Numbered from the stretch's first letter, positions 1 through 7,350 are shown. The stretch: 13,067 nt of DNA from JADHUC01 sp964617665 (GCA_964617665.1 CAZUAH010000389.1:1-13067), one strand, 5' to 3'. A program made the numbers and translations. The notes: a model not told the origin generated them from the letters alone.

Positions 1-304
1 CGCCCCTATTCTAGTACCTGCCCCCGCCGCCGCCTTATTTATGCGTGAGCTGTATTGTCTGGTGGTCCAAGCTGCAAAGAATGTGTCCGCAAAATTGGAG
101 CCTGAAGTGCCCCCCATCAGCGTACCCCTACTTCAGCAGCGTTATGGATTTCGAATCCCGGGCGGATACAATGAGCACCAACGATTTGGCAGGTTGCGGC
201 TGAAATGCACAATTGCAGGAATCGGCGGACCGGAACACGAGGTCCGAAAACGGGTACGGACGGGATTCTTTTTGGGAAGTGAATTTGCTGAAAAAGGTGA
301 TTCC
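1..304. other. Left-edge region without a convincing gene
   Basis: This stretch is open in the frame of the downstream enzyme from position 41, which would add 88 residues. That extension does not resemble the start of any ornithine-cyclodeaminase-family protein: it is rich in Pro, Arg and Gly and has no Rossmann or barrel character. I read it as upstream non-coding sequence. It contains a TACAAT hexamer at 167-172 that could be a -10 box, although no good -35 partner is visible. I see no tRNA-like fold or repeat. A gene ending before the window starts cannot be excluded. Confidence 0.5.
167..172 (+). promoter_or_regulatory. Candidate -10 box (TACAAT) for the cyclodeaminase-family gene
   Basis: TACAAT lies 132 bases before the chosen ATG and matches a sigma-70 -10 consensus at five of six positions. 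No convincing -35 hexamer is present 16-18 bases upstream. The same hexamer followed by G occurs before the GH81 gene at 7351-7356. Planctomycete promoters are poorly defined, so this is a weak prediction. Confidence 0.18.
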
Positions 305-1360
305 ATGAGTGACACGGCCATACGGTTCCTGTATCTATCGCAAGAGGACTTGCTGAAGGCGGGCTGCCTGGACTTCAACATGGCGATATCGGCCGCAGAG
401 AAGGGGTTGGTGGAGTTCAGTCGCGACGAGATCATGTTCCCGGAGAAGATCGTGCAGATCTTCAACCAAGAGACGCAGGAACGCATCAATTGTCTTCCGG
501 CGACTTTACTGAATGACCAAGTCTGCGGCGTGAAGTGGGTCTCGGTCTTTCCCCCGAATCCTGTCCGTTTTGGCCTGCAGAATCTCTCGGGCGTGATCGT
601 GTTGTCGGAGATCGAAAAGGGCTTCCCGATCGCAGTTATGGACGGCACATTATGCTCGAACCTACGCGTCGGCGCCATGGGCGGTCTCGCGGCGAAGTAT
701 CTGGCGAGACAAGACTCGAAAGTGATCGGCTTCATTGGCTCCGGCGAACAGGCCAAGATGCACTTGATCGCAATGAAAACGGTGGTTCCGGGCCTGGAGG
801 AATGCCGCGTGTCTGCCAAGACCGAGCCGGAAGAGGTTCAATTCATTGAGGAAATGAGTGCCTTGTTGCCAGGCATGACTTTCGTCTCGGCCAAAACCGA
901 TGGACAGGTCGCCATGGACGGAGCCGATATTCTCGTGACCGCGACGAGCGCTCAGGCACCGCTGCTGAAAGCCGCGTGGATGAAACCCGGTGCGTTCTAC
1001 AGTCACATCGGCGGCTGGGAGGACGAATATGCCGTGGCGAAACAATGCGAGAAGATCGTCTGCGACGATTGGGAAACCGTGAAACATCGCACTCAAACAT
1101 TGAGCCGCATGTACAAAGACGGCGAACTGACCGACGACGACGTCCACGCGAACCTCCTGGACTTGGTCACAGGCGCGAAGTCGGGGCGGGAATCGCCTGA
1201 AGAACGCGCGTATTTCAATGCTGTTGGGCTTTCATACGTCGACGTGTCCATCGCCTTTGCCATGTATCAGCGGGCTGTCGCCGAAGGTGTCGGCCAAGAA
1301 CTGCCACTCCAGGAGTGCATGATTTTCGAGCACCCGCAGTTGAAAGAGTGGATCCGGTAG
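305..1360 (+). CDS. Ornithine cyclodeaminase / mu-crystallin family NAD(P)-dependent enzyme
   Basis: This 351-residue protein has the usual length for the family. Residues about 1-125 form the substrate and dimer half, with the KWV motif (K77) and the conserved Arg of the helix before the Rossmann fold (R121 in LRVGAMGG). The nucleotide-binding half begins with GFIGSGEQA (residues 142-150, Gly-x-Gly at 145-147). Family members are cyclodeaminases, pyrroline-2-carboxylate or ketimine reductases and amino-acid dehydrogenases. The loop that carries the catalytic Asp in true ornithine cyclodeaminase is replaced here by GGWEDEY (236-242), so ornithine is not a safe substrate. Some close relatives are labelled tyramine oxidase subunit B, from memory and unverified. 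I chose ATG 305 because AAAAAGGTGA lies just upstream and family homology starts there; an in-frame start at 41 also exists. The gene stands alone and converges on the next one. Confidence 0.85.
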   Translation: MSDTAIRFLYLSQEDLLKAGCLDFNMAISAAEKGLVEFSRDEIMFPEKIVQIFNQETQERINCLPATLLNDQVCGVKWVSVFPPNPVRFGLQNLSGVIVLSEIEKGFPIAVMDGTLCSNLRVGAMGGLAAKYLARQDSKVIGFIGSGEQAKMHLIAMKTVVPGLEECRVSAKTEPEEVQFIEEMSALLPGMTFVSAKTDGQVAMDGADILVTATSAQAPLLKAAWMKPGAFYSHIGGWEDEYAVAKQCEKIVCDDWETVKHRTQTLSRMYKDGELTDDDVHANLLDLVTGAKSGRESPEERAYFNAVGLSYVDVSIAFAMYQRAVAEGVGQELPLQECMIFEHPQLKEWIR

Positions 1361-1457
1361 GGCGGCCCAGACGGCAACCGGGGCAGCAACCAGCATCTGG
1401 CGTTTTCTGCCGCGGCCACGGTGGTCGTACCGCTACCGGTGAGGAACGGCGCGTTCG

Positions 1458-1470
1458 CTCGTTTAACGAG
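1458..1470. repeat. Short palindrome between two convergent genes
   Basis: CTCGTT-T-AACGAG is a perfect 6-base inverted repeat around one T. As RNA it would fold as a 4-bp CTCG/CGAG stem with a TTTAA loop. It lies 98 bases past the cyclodeaminase-family stop and 39 bases past the stop of the coiled-coil gene on the other strand. There is no T-run on either side, so it is a poor intrinsic terminator, although its place between two converging 3' ends would suit a shared termination or decay structure. Confidence 0.25.
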
Positions 1471-1508
1471 TCACTTCTGACCAGCAGTGGTTTGCGGCCC
1501 TTTTCGTG

Positions 1509-3140
1509 TCAGCGTCGATCTCGCTGGTTCTGAAGCGTCAATTCACGAATCTGCCGCTGGAATTGACGACGCTCTTCCTTCCACTGCTCTTGGCCGTCGA
1601 ACTGTGTCCAGCGTTGCTGTTCGAACTGCTGCTCGCGTGCAGCTAAAGCGATCGCTTGTTCTTCGAGTTCGCTTTGGCGACGGCTGACCCACTGCTGCAG
1701 TTCTTTGCGCTGTGCCGCTAGTTGCTCCTGGTGCATCTTTAGTCTGCCGGCCAAGTTTCGCGTCTCGTTATGCTTTTGCTCTATTGCCTCTTGCATCAAA
1801 CGATAATGGTCGGCCAACCGCTCCCGGAGTTCGCCGAGTGACTCAGTCAGTTCCGAAGGCGTGGCTTTGCCGGACAGTTTGGCCCAGAGTTGTTCCGTCA
1901 GCAGCCGCATCTCGAGCGTCTCGCCGTGGATCCGAGTCACCTCGGCTCGTAACTGTTCCAAAGCTGCTTGTCGCTGGTTGAGTTGCTCGGTCCGTTGTCG
2001 AATTTGCTGCTTGGCCTGGCGCACGTCATCATCATCTGTCTTCTCCCGCGCCAACCTCGCTCGCTGCAGCTCCTCGTTCAGTCTTTCAAGCCGGACGCGT
2101 TCACTCTTCAGTTGACGAAGGTCTTCTTTCAGTTGCTGCAAATGGTCCGCCAGCGTCGATTCCGTCTTGTCCAGTTGCTCTTCCCGACCTTGCAGTTCGC
2201 GCTGCGTACGGGCCACATTCTCCTTGCCTGTTGTGACTTCCTGCCGAACAGCACGCAACTGGTCCTCGGCCGCGCGCAGAGCGGCCTCCTTGCCGGCGAG
2301 TTGTTCCTGTTGTTTGCTTAATGCCTGTTCTCGATCGTTTATGATCCTCTCTTTTCGTGTCGCCAGATCACTTTTCTTTTCGGCCTCTATCCGCAATCGG
2401 TCTAACTTCGCTTGGCTCTGTCCAAGCCGCTTCTCGCGTTTTTCCAACTCGCGACTCTTGCGTTCTGTCTCACTCCGCAGATGGTCCAGCATCTTAGTCG
2501 CAGCATCCGTATCGTTCTTGAACTTCTGTCGTTCGATGCGCAGTCGCTCTTCCCCGGCCTGCTTCTTCTGCTGGAACTTCCGATCGGCCGTCTCTATGGC
2601 ATCTTCTTTGACGACAAGCTGATTCTCCCGGTTGGCTTGGGCGACCTCTCGCTTGTGCAGGTCCCGTTCTCGTCGTGCAGTCTCTTTGCTCAGCTTCTGC
2701 CAGTTGTCTTTCAGCGCGTCCTCGGCCGCCGACAGTTCTGCCGCACGCGTTTCCAATTCGGAGGTTTTTTCGCACAGCTCGGCGTCGCGAGTCTCGTAGT
2801 CCGCGCGACGTTCGGAGACCCACAGTTGCGATTTCCGCACTTCGTTCTCCAGTTCGGCCGCACGCGTATTCAGCAGGGCTTCGCGACGATCCAATTCGAG
2901 TTGCCTGGAACGCAACTCCTCCCGGAGTTCGATCGCTTGGTCCTGCAACTGTGTCAGCGCACGTTCGCGGCTTTTGCCCGCAGCCGCCAGAATCTGATCC
3001 CGGCCGGTCGTCGACGGTGTTTCCTGTGGATCGCCGTTGCGCATCCGGTGGGGCGGATCAATCCGCAGATTGGCACTCCGCGACTTGTCACGGTCCTGGT
3101 CGGGGGCAGATGGCTGTTCTACGCATGTGGAACTGCTCAT
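1509..3140 (-). CDS. Long coiled-coil rod protein, function unknown
   Basis: The protein has 543 residues. Residues 1-45 are polar, Pro-rich and probably disordered. From about 48 on it is almost entirely charged and Gln-rich helix with heptad Leu/Ala spacing, for example AEL-CEKTSEL-ETRAAEL-SAAEDAL. Only one Pro (P428, in SGKATPSEL) and few Gly interrupt it, so the rod appears to have a long first segment (about 48-420) and a shorter second one (about 430-540). I see no signal peptide, membrane helix, Walker motif or SMC head, so it is neither an SMC protein nor an ATPase. It is likely cytoplasmic and structural or scaffolding. No strong ribosome binding site precedes the ATG at 3140. A hairpin and T-run lie 27-46 bases upstream on the same strand. 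The gene is divergent from groES. Composition bias makes database hits to myosin-like proteins meaningless. Confidence 0.85.
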   Translation of the reverse strand: MSSSTCVEQPSAPDQDRDKSRSANLRIDPPHRMRNGDPQETPSTTGRDQILAAAGKSRERALTQLQDQAIELREELRSRQLELDRREALLNTRAAELENEVRKSQLWVSERRADYETRDAELCEKTSELETRAAELSAAEDALKDNWQKLSKETARRERDLHKREVAQANRENQLVVKEDAIETADRKFQQKKQAGEERLRIERQKFKNDTDAATKMLDHLRSETERKSRELEKREKRLGQSQAKLDRLRIEAEKKSDLATRKERIINDREQALSKQQEQLAGKEAALRAAEDQLRAVRQEVTTGKENVARTQRELQGREEQLDKTESTLADHLQQLKEDLRQLKSERVRLERLNEELQRARLAREKTDDDDVRQAKQQIRQRTEQLNQRQAALEQLRAEVTRIHGETLEMRLLTEQLWAKLSGKATPSELTESLGELRERLADHYRLMQEAIEQKHNETRNLAGRLKMHQEQLAAQRKELQQWVSRRQSELEEQAIALAAREQQFEQQRWTQFDGQEQWKEERRQFQRQIRELTLQNQRDRR

Positions 3141-3166
3141 GGCACTGTCTTCACTGGTAAGACCCT

Positions 3167-3186
3167 AAAAAGCCGGCGTAACCGGC
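3167..3186 (-). terminator. Terminator- or attenuator-like hairpin upstream of the coiled-coil gene
   Basis: Read on the minus strand, GCCGG-TTACG-CCGGC forms a perfect 5-bp all-GC stem with a 5-base loop, followed at once by TTTTT (3171 down to 3167). This is the layout of an intrinsic terminator. It lies 27 bases before the ATG at 3140, so it would sit in the leader of the coiled-coil mRNA or stop readthrough from further right. The plus strand has no T-run after the stem. The stem is short, so strength is uncertain. Confidence 0.4.
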
Positions 3187-3222
3187 AAAACTTATCCATA
3201 TTCCCTTATCGGCAAAACCGGA
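3182..3222. repeat. Paired words CGGCAAAAC and CTTATC in the divergent promoter region
   Basis: CGGCAAAAC occurs at 3183-3191 and again at 3210-3218. CTTATC occurs at 3191-3196 and again at 3205-3210. Together with three CCGG tetramers (3173, 3182 and 3218) they make a compact block in which the order of the words is reversed around the central CATATTCC. This could be a binding site for a dimeric regulator, alternative pairing partners for the neighbouring hairpin, or a copy of a dispersed genomic repeat. The sequence alone cannot separate these options. Confidence 0.35.
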
Positions 3223-3524
3223 TTCATTGTTTAGGCACAGCAGCGAGGATCCAGTGCTCACAGGCGAAACTGCGGTTGGAGCACATTTTCAAGTGCCAAG
3301 CCGCAGCTAGCAGCGCCAACCCGTTCAGATTTGGCCGCAAACGTCACAGTTCGCAAGAAGGGTGCATCCCGACCATATTTAGGGTCACCAACGGCCTTTG
3401 GCGGGAGCACGGCCTTGTGTGCAGGACATCTCCGTGCAAGAATCAACTCTTTGGTGCAGGCCAGTTCTGGGTCTGTCTCGCTCTGTTGGGGCGAGATGCA
3501 ACAACATCCACTGGAGTCGAGGCA

Positions 3525-3812
3525 ATGAAAGTAGTGCCTTTGGGCGACAAAGTAGCCGTGAAGCGGTTGGAGGCGGAGGAGACAACGGCGGGCGGAATCG
3601 TCCTGCCGGATTCGGCGCAGGAGAAGCCGCAACAAGGACGCGTCCTGTCAGTCGGCGACGGACGTTTGCTGTCCGATGGCACCAGGGCGGCGCATCAAGT
3701 TGCCGAGGGGGACCGAGTTCTGTTTTCCCTCTACTCCGGCACTGAGGTGATCGTGGACGACGAAGAGATCCTGATCATGGCCGAAGGTGAAATCCTGGCT
3801 GTACTGGACTAG
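3525..3812 (+). CDS. groES: GroES co-chaperonin (10 kDa chaperonin)
   Basis: The 95-residue product has normal GroES length. It opens with KVVPLGDKVAVKR (residues 2-14), the first beta strand of the family. The mobile loop that binds GroEL is at about 16-32, with GGIVLP at 23-28. The oligomer-forming C-terminus reads EEILIMAEGEILAVLD. It should form a heptameric lid on GroEL in the cytoplasm. GAGG at 3518-3521 is a plausible ribosome binding site for ATG 3525. No groEL lies within the window: the next gene, 14 bases on, encodes a secreted toroid protein. Planctomycetes often carry several chaperonin copies, so this may be a second or separated groES. No CIRCE operator is visible upstream. Confidence 0.95.
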   Translation: MKVVPLGDKVAVKRLEAEETTAGGIVLPDSAQEKPQQGRVLSVGDGRLLSDGTRAAHQVAEGDRVLFSLYSGTEVIVDDEEILIMAEGEILAVLD

Positions 3813-3826
3813 TGAGAGCTTCAAGC

Positions 3827-4966
3827 ATGCGCCATTTCCGAATTCTCTTTCTGCTTTGTCTGGCAACAAGTGCGTTCGCCTTTTTCGTATCTTCCACGGC
3901 TCATGCCGGGGAGCAGCCGAAAGGCAGTGTTCGTGAATACGAACAGATGGTCTCGAAAGCCATCAACTACTTGACGGCGAAAGGCCAAGCCGAGGACGGT
4001 TCTTTCAGCAGCTTCGCCGGACCGGGAGTCACCGCGCTGGTAACCACGGCGATCTTACGTAACGGCCGCACACCGGACGATCCCCTGGTCAAGAGGAGTC
4101 TGGCCTATCTCAAACAGTTTGTTCGTCCCGATGGCGGTATCCACCAGGAAGGCACTCTGTACGGCAACTACGAAACGTGTCTGGCGATTCTCTGTTTCAC
4201 GGCAGCGAACGCCGACGGTCGTTACGACCAATTGCTGCGGAAAGCCGACGCGTTTGTCAAAGGCGCTCAGTGGGACGAAACGGAAGACACAGATTCGTCG
4301 AGTACGTTCTACGGCGGTGCCGGATATGGCAAACACAAACGCCCCGATCTGTCGAATACGAACTTCCTGATCGAGGCACTCAAAGCCACGGGCAACGATG
4401 AAAACGACGAAGCCGTCAAACGGGCGTTGATTTTTGTTTCCCGTTGCCAGAACCTGGAAACGGAACATAACACCACGCCTTTCAGTGCCAAGAATCCGGA
4501 CGGCGGCTTCTACTATACGCCTGCCGCAGGTGGAACGAGTCAGGCGGGTGAAACGCCCCAGGGTGGTTTGCGAAGCTACGGCTCCATGACTTACGCCGGT
4601 CTGAAGAGCATGATTTACGCCGGCGTCGGTCCCGACGATCCGCGCGTCAAAGCAGCCGAGAAATGGATCAGCAAGCACTACGACCTGACGTCGAATCCGG
4701 GCATGGGAAGCGCGGGCCTGTATTATTACTACCACACGTTCGCTAAGGCGCTTGATGCAATCAAGTATGATGAGTTCGTTGACGACGCGGGCGTCAAGCA
4801 CGACTGGCGTGCCGAACTACGGGCGGAACTGGCGAGCAAACAGCAACCTGACGGTTCCTGGGTCAACGAAAACGAACGTTGGCTGGAAGGCGATCCCAAT
4901 CTTGTCACGGGTTATGCTCTGCTGACCCTTTCCTATTGCAGGCCAAAGCACGCGGACCGGCAGTGA
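3827..4966 (+). CDS. Secreted prenyltransferase/squalene-oxidase-repeat protein
   Basis: The 379-residue product starts with a clear signal peptide: MRHFR, then a hydrophobic core, with a likely cut after SSTAHA (about residue 27). The rest shows repeated helix-hairpins of the terpene-cyclase/prenyltransferase alpha/alpha toroid, with QW-like signatures DGSF (57), PDGGI (102), PDGGF (225) and PDGSW (342). The DxDD acid of squalene-hopene cyclases is absent, so cyclase activity is unlikely. A binding or scaffold role outside the cytoplasm is an inference. ATG 3827 is preferred; an in-frame GTG at 3812 overlaps the groES stop by one base and would add five residues before the signal peptide. 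The gene is 14 bases after groES and 16 before cmk, which suggests one transcript. Such proteins are widespread and uncharacterised in planctomycetes, as I recall. Confidence 0.85.
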   Translation: MRHFRILFLLCLATSAFAFFVSSTAHAGEQPKGSVREYEQMVSKAINYLTAKGQAEDGSFSSFAGPGVTALVTTAILRNGRTPDDPLVKRSLAYLKQFVRPDGGIHQEGTLYGNYETCLAILCFTAANADGRYDQLLRKADAFVKGAQWDETEDTDSSSTFYGGAGYGKHKRPDLSNTNFLIEALKATGNDENDEAVKRALIFVSRCQNLETEHNTTPFSAKNPDGGFYYTPAAGGTSQAGETPQGGLRSYGSMTYAGLKSMIYAGVGPDDPRVKAAEKWISKHYDLTSNPGMGSAGLYYYYHTFAKALDAIKYDEFVDDAGVKHDWRAELRAELASKQQPDGSWVNENERWLEGDPNLVTGYALLTLSYCRPKHADRQ

Positions 4967-4982
4967 CGGTCTGAAGTCGAAT

Positions 4983-5660
4983 ATGATCGTCACAATCGAC
5001 GGACCCGCCGGGGCGGGAAAAAGCACCGTTGCACGAGCGCTTGCCAAGCGGCTGGACTTTCGGTTTCTTGACACCGGCGCCATGTATCGAGTGGTCGCGC
5101 TGGCCGCGGTCAAACGTGAGCTCGATGGCAGCGACCCCGACAAGCTGGCCGACTTGGCCGAGGAAATCACGATCGAGTTCGATCGGAACCGTGTCTTGCT
5201 GGACGGCGAGGACGTGACCGACGCGATTCGATCCAGTGAGATTACGGCACTCGTTCGGAATGTAGCCGACAACGTGCGCATCCGTGAGCACCTGGTGGAC
5301 TTGCAGCAGCAAATCGGTCGTAGCAGCGATACTGTGACCGAAGGACGCGATCAGGGCACGGTGGCCTTTCCCGACGCAGAGTGCAAGATCTTCCTGACGG
5401 CCAGCCCCGAAGAACGGGCGCGCCGTCGCGTTCGGGACCTGCAGGCTCGGGGCGAAACGCGTTCATTGGAAGAAGTTTTGGCCCAGCAGACGAAACGCGA
5501 TCACGAAGATATCGCGCGACCTGTTGGCGGATTGATCAAGGCAGAGAACGCCGTGGAAGTATTGACCGATGGTTTGAGTTTCGAAGAAGTCGTCGATCGA
5601 CTGGAGGAGATCGTCCGAGAACATATCAACGAGTCGCCCGGCAATGAAGCCGCGATTTGA
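4983..5660 (+). CDS. cmk: (d)CMP kinase
   Basis: This 225-residue enzyme phosphorylates CMP and dCMP with ATP in cytoplasmic pyrimidine nucleotide metabolism. The P-loop is GPAGAGKST (residues 7-15), followed by the family signature FLDTGAMYR (about 29-37). The phosphate- and base-binding segment EGRDQGTVAFPDA and the Arg-rich lid RARRRVRDLQARGE are present. The usual Ile after EGRD is Gln here. The C-terminal RDHEDIARPVGGLIKAENA matches the conserved RD-x-x-D-x-x-R region. Length is typical. The start ATG is 16 bases after the preceding stop and has only a weak GAAG upstream. The pairing with plsC fits a housekeeping operon. Confidence 0.97.
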   Translation: MIVTIDGPAGAGKSTVARALAKRLDFRFLDTGAMYRVVALAAVKRELDGSDPDKLADLAEEITIEFDRNRVLLDGEDVTDAIRSSEITALVRNVADNVRIREHLVDLQQQIGRSSDTVTEGRDQGTVAFPDAECKIFLTASPEERARRRVRDLQARGETRSLEEVLAQQTKRDHEDIARPVGGLIKAENAVEVLTDGLSFEEVVDRLEEIVREHINESPGNEAAI

Positions 5661-5684
5661 TTGCAGTTATCCTATTCGTGCCTG

Positions 5685-6326
5685 ATGTCCCAACGTTCAC
5701 TCTTCAAGCGCTCCGGCTACTCGTTTCTGCGCGTGCTGTCGCGGCTGTCGGTCGTGCTGGCGTTTCGTATCCGCTGCCACAAGCGCGAGCGGGTTCCGAC
5801 GGAGGGAGGGGCGTTGGTATGCTCGAATCACCAGAGCTTCTTCGATCCGGTGCTGGTGGGAGTTGGGTTCAACCGTCGCTTGAACTACATAGCGCGCAAG
5901 ACGCTATTCCGTTTTGGTCCATTTCGCTGGGCGATCGAATTTCTGGATGCGATTCCGATCGACCGCGACGGATTCGGTTTGGCAGGCATCAAAGAGACGC
6001 TCAGACGACTGAAACGGGGCGAGATGGTGCTGATCTTCCCCGAGGGGACTCGAACCAACGATGGCGAGGTCTCTCGGTTGAAACCCGGATTCGTAGCACT
6101 GGCGCGACGCGGCAAAGTGCCCCTGTTGCCGGTCGGCATGGACGGGGCCTATGACGCATGGCCGCGCAAGTTGCTGCTACCGCGGTTGGCGAAGATCCAC
6201 GTATGGATCGGCGAACCGATAACGCCGGAGATGATTACTGACCTGTCGGACGAGGAACTTGTCCAGGAACTGGAACGTCGGATACGAGAATGTCACTCCC
6301 TCGCCCGTTCGGCAAGGCTCCGGTAG
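5685..6326 (+). CDS. plsC: 1-acyl-sn-glycerol-3-phosphate acyltransferase (PlsC family)
   Basis: The 213-residue protein carries the acyltransferase motifs in order. Motif I is NHQSFFDP, with the HX4D catalytic pair H49 and D54. Motif III is FPEGTR (118-123). The Pro-containing motif IV lies in VPLLPVGMDG. It should add the second acyl chain to lysophosphatidic acid, giving phosphatidic acid at the inner membrane face. The N-terminal segment (about 10-28) is moderately hydrophobic and may sit on or in the membrane. I chose ATG 5685, 24 bases after the cmk stop. An in-frame TTG at 5661 would abut that stop and add eight residues. Neither start has a clear ribosome binding site. Acyl-donor preference cannot be read from sequence, and a related lysophospholipid acyltransferase role is possible. 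Confidence 0.93.
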   Translation: MSQRSLFKRSGYSFLRVLSRLSVVLAFRIRCHKRERVPTEGGALVCSNHQSFFDPVLVGVGFNRRLNYIARKTLFRFGPFRWAIEFLDAIPIDRDGFGLAGIKETLRRLKRGEMVLIFPEGTRTNDGEVSRLKPGFVALARRGKVPLLPVGMDGAYDAWPRKLLLPRLAKIHVWIGEPITPEMITDLSDEELVQELERRIRECHSLARSARLR

Positions 6327-6441
6327 GGGATTCCGGGGTAATTCCACTCGCCCGATTTCGCCCGTGCTGCTACCATTCCACTAGACGGTTGTCAGAGGAT
6401 ACTTTCGGACATAACCAGCTAGCATCCAATCCGTTTGTGCC

Positions 6442-7248
6442 ATGTCATTTCGCGTAGATCTCGACATATTCCGCGGCCCACTGGACTTGTTGCTCTACTT
6501 GGTGCGCAAGCACGAGTTGGACATCACAGACATCCCCATGGCGATGGTCACGGAACAGTTCCTCCAGCACATAGATGTGCTCAAGGAACTGGATGTCGAC
6601 GCCGTAGGTGACTTCATCGAAATGGCCAGCACGCTAATCGAGATTAAGTCGCGCTTGGTGCTGCCGCGAGGCGGCGAGGACGTGGAACAATTGGACGATC
6701 CACGGGACGAACTGGTCGAACGACTGCTGGAGTACAAGAAATACAAAGACGCCGCCAGTATTCTGGAAGAACAGAGCCAAACATGGCAGCAGCGTTTGCC
6801 GCGAGCCGCTGACGACCTGCCGCCACGGCGTATCGACCCGGCGGGCCAGCCGATTCAGGAAATCGAACTGTGGGACCTGGTCAGCGCGTTCGGCCGCATT
6901 GTCCGCGATAGCCGTGTGGTCCAACCGTCGAATATCGTCTACGACGACACGCCGATTCACGTCCATGTCGAGCACATTTGTCAAAGGCTCCAAAGCAACC
7001 AACGCGTGGCATTCTCGGAGTTGTTCAAGCCCGGCATGCACAAATCCGCGGTGATCGGAATGTTCCTGGCGATCCTCGAACTGGTTCGGCATCACAGCGT
7101 ATCCACCGAGCAAAGTGATCTGCACGGCGAAATCTGGATTCTACCGGGCGAGAGCTTCCACGAGGGCATCAACTTGGCCGAGTTGGACGTGGACGACTAC
7201 GGGCGGCCTGAAGAGAACGAAGACCAACCTGCAGCTAAACCGAAGTAG
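6442..7248 (+). CDS. scpA: Segregation and condensation protein A
   Basis: ScpA is the kleisin of bacterial SMC-ScpAB condensin and bridges the two SMC heads. The 268-residue product opens with the family hallmark FRGPLDLLLYLVRKHELDI (about 9-27) and continues through the N-terminal SMC-binding helices with VGDFIEMASTLIEIKSRLVLP (about 55-75). The C-terminal winged-helix region (about 175-235, RVAFSELFKPG onward) binds the other SMC head. An acidic tail rich in Asp, Glu and Pro ends the protein. ATG 6442 gives exact family alignment, though no ribosome binding site is visible. The gene follows plsC after 115 bases, so it may share the upstream transcript or have its own promoter. scpB, its usual partner, is not downstream in this window. 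Confidence 0.97.
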   Translation: MSFRVDLDIFRGPLDLLLYLVRKHELDITDIPMAMVTEQFLQHIDVLKELDVDAVGDFIEMASTLIEIKSRLVLPRGGEDVEQLDDPRDELVERLLEYKKYKDAASILEEQSQTWQQRLPRAADDLPPRRIDPAGQPIQEIELWDLVSAFGRIVRDSRVVQPSNIVYDDTPIHVHVEHICQRLQSNQRVAFSELFKPGMHKSAVIGMFLAILELVRHHSVSTEQSDLHGEIWILPGESFHEGINLAELDVDDYGRPEENEDQPAAKPK

Positions 7249-7258
7249 CACGTTGCCC

Positions 7259-7280
7259 AAAGGCCCTACCTCGCGCCTTT
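7259..7280 (+). terminator. Possible terminator after scpA
   Basis: AAAGGC (7259-7264) and GCCTTT (7275-7280) form a perfect 6-base inverted repeat with a 10-base loop, starting 11 bases after the scpA stop. The 3' arm ends in TTT and is followed by CTGTGTG, so the T-run is short. Position favours a terminator for the groES-to-scpA run. The weak stem and loose loop lower confidence. Confidence 0.33.
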
Positions 7281-7350
7281 CTGTGTGCCAGCCAAGATCC
7301 GCACACAATCCCCAAGAACTTCTCTCAGAGATTTCTTTGTGTTCTCCCGC

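Larger units (their letters stand above)
3141..3524. other. Divergent intergenic region between the coiled-coil gene and groES
   Basis: These 384 bases separate two divergently transcribed genes and should hold both promoters. The left end carries a hairpin with a T-run on the minus strand and repeated words (3167-3222). A GTGCTC / GAGCAC inverted repeat with a 19-base spacer lies at 3254-3284. I see no CIRCE element (TTAGCACTC-N9-GAGTGCTAA), no clear -35/-10 pair, no tRNA and no convincing small gene. Open frames through the region on both strands are shadows. Confidence 0.6.

Noticed and set aside
41..304. In-frame 88-residue extension of the cyclodeaminase-family enzyme
   Set aside because: Composition is unlike a folded domain, family homology begins at 305, and that ATG has a good ribosome binding site.
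1509..3140. SMC or Rad50 ATPase working with the ScpA encoded nearby
   Set aside because: No Walker A, Walker B or ABC signature is present, and there is no hinge-like domain; only coiled coil is seen.
3254..3284. GTGCTC / GAGCAC inverted repeat upstream of groES as a CIRCE heat-shock operator
   Set aside because: CIRCE needs TTAGCACTC-N9-GAGTGCTAA. Here the arms are in the other orientation, shorter, and 19 bases apart.
2412..3812. Long plus-strand open frame that runs antisense through the coiled-coil gene and ends in frame with groES, as if an N-terminally extended GroES
   Set aside because: The first about 370 residues mirror the coiled-coil gene and an intergenic region and show no domain. 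GroES of normal length begins at ATG 3525 with a ribosome binding site.
3827..4966. Squalene-hopene cyclase and a hopanoid pathway
   Set aside because: There is no DxDD motif, the protein is about 380 residues rather than over 600, it has a signal peptide, and no hpn genes are nearby.
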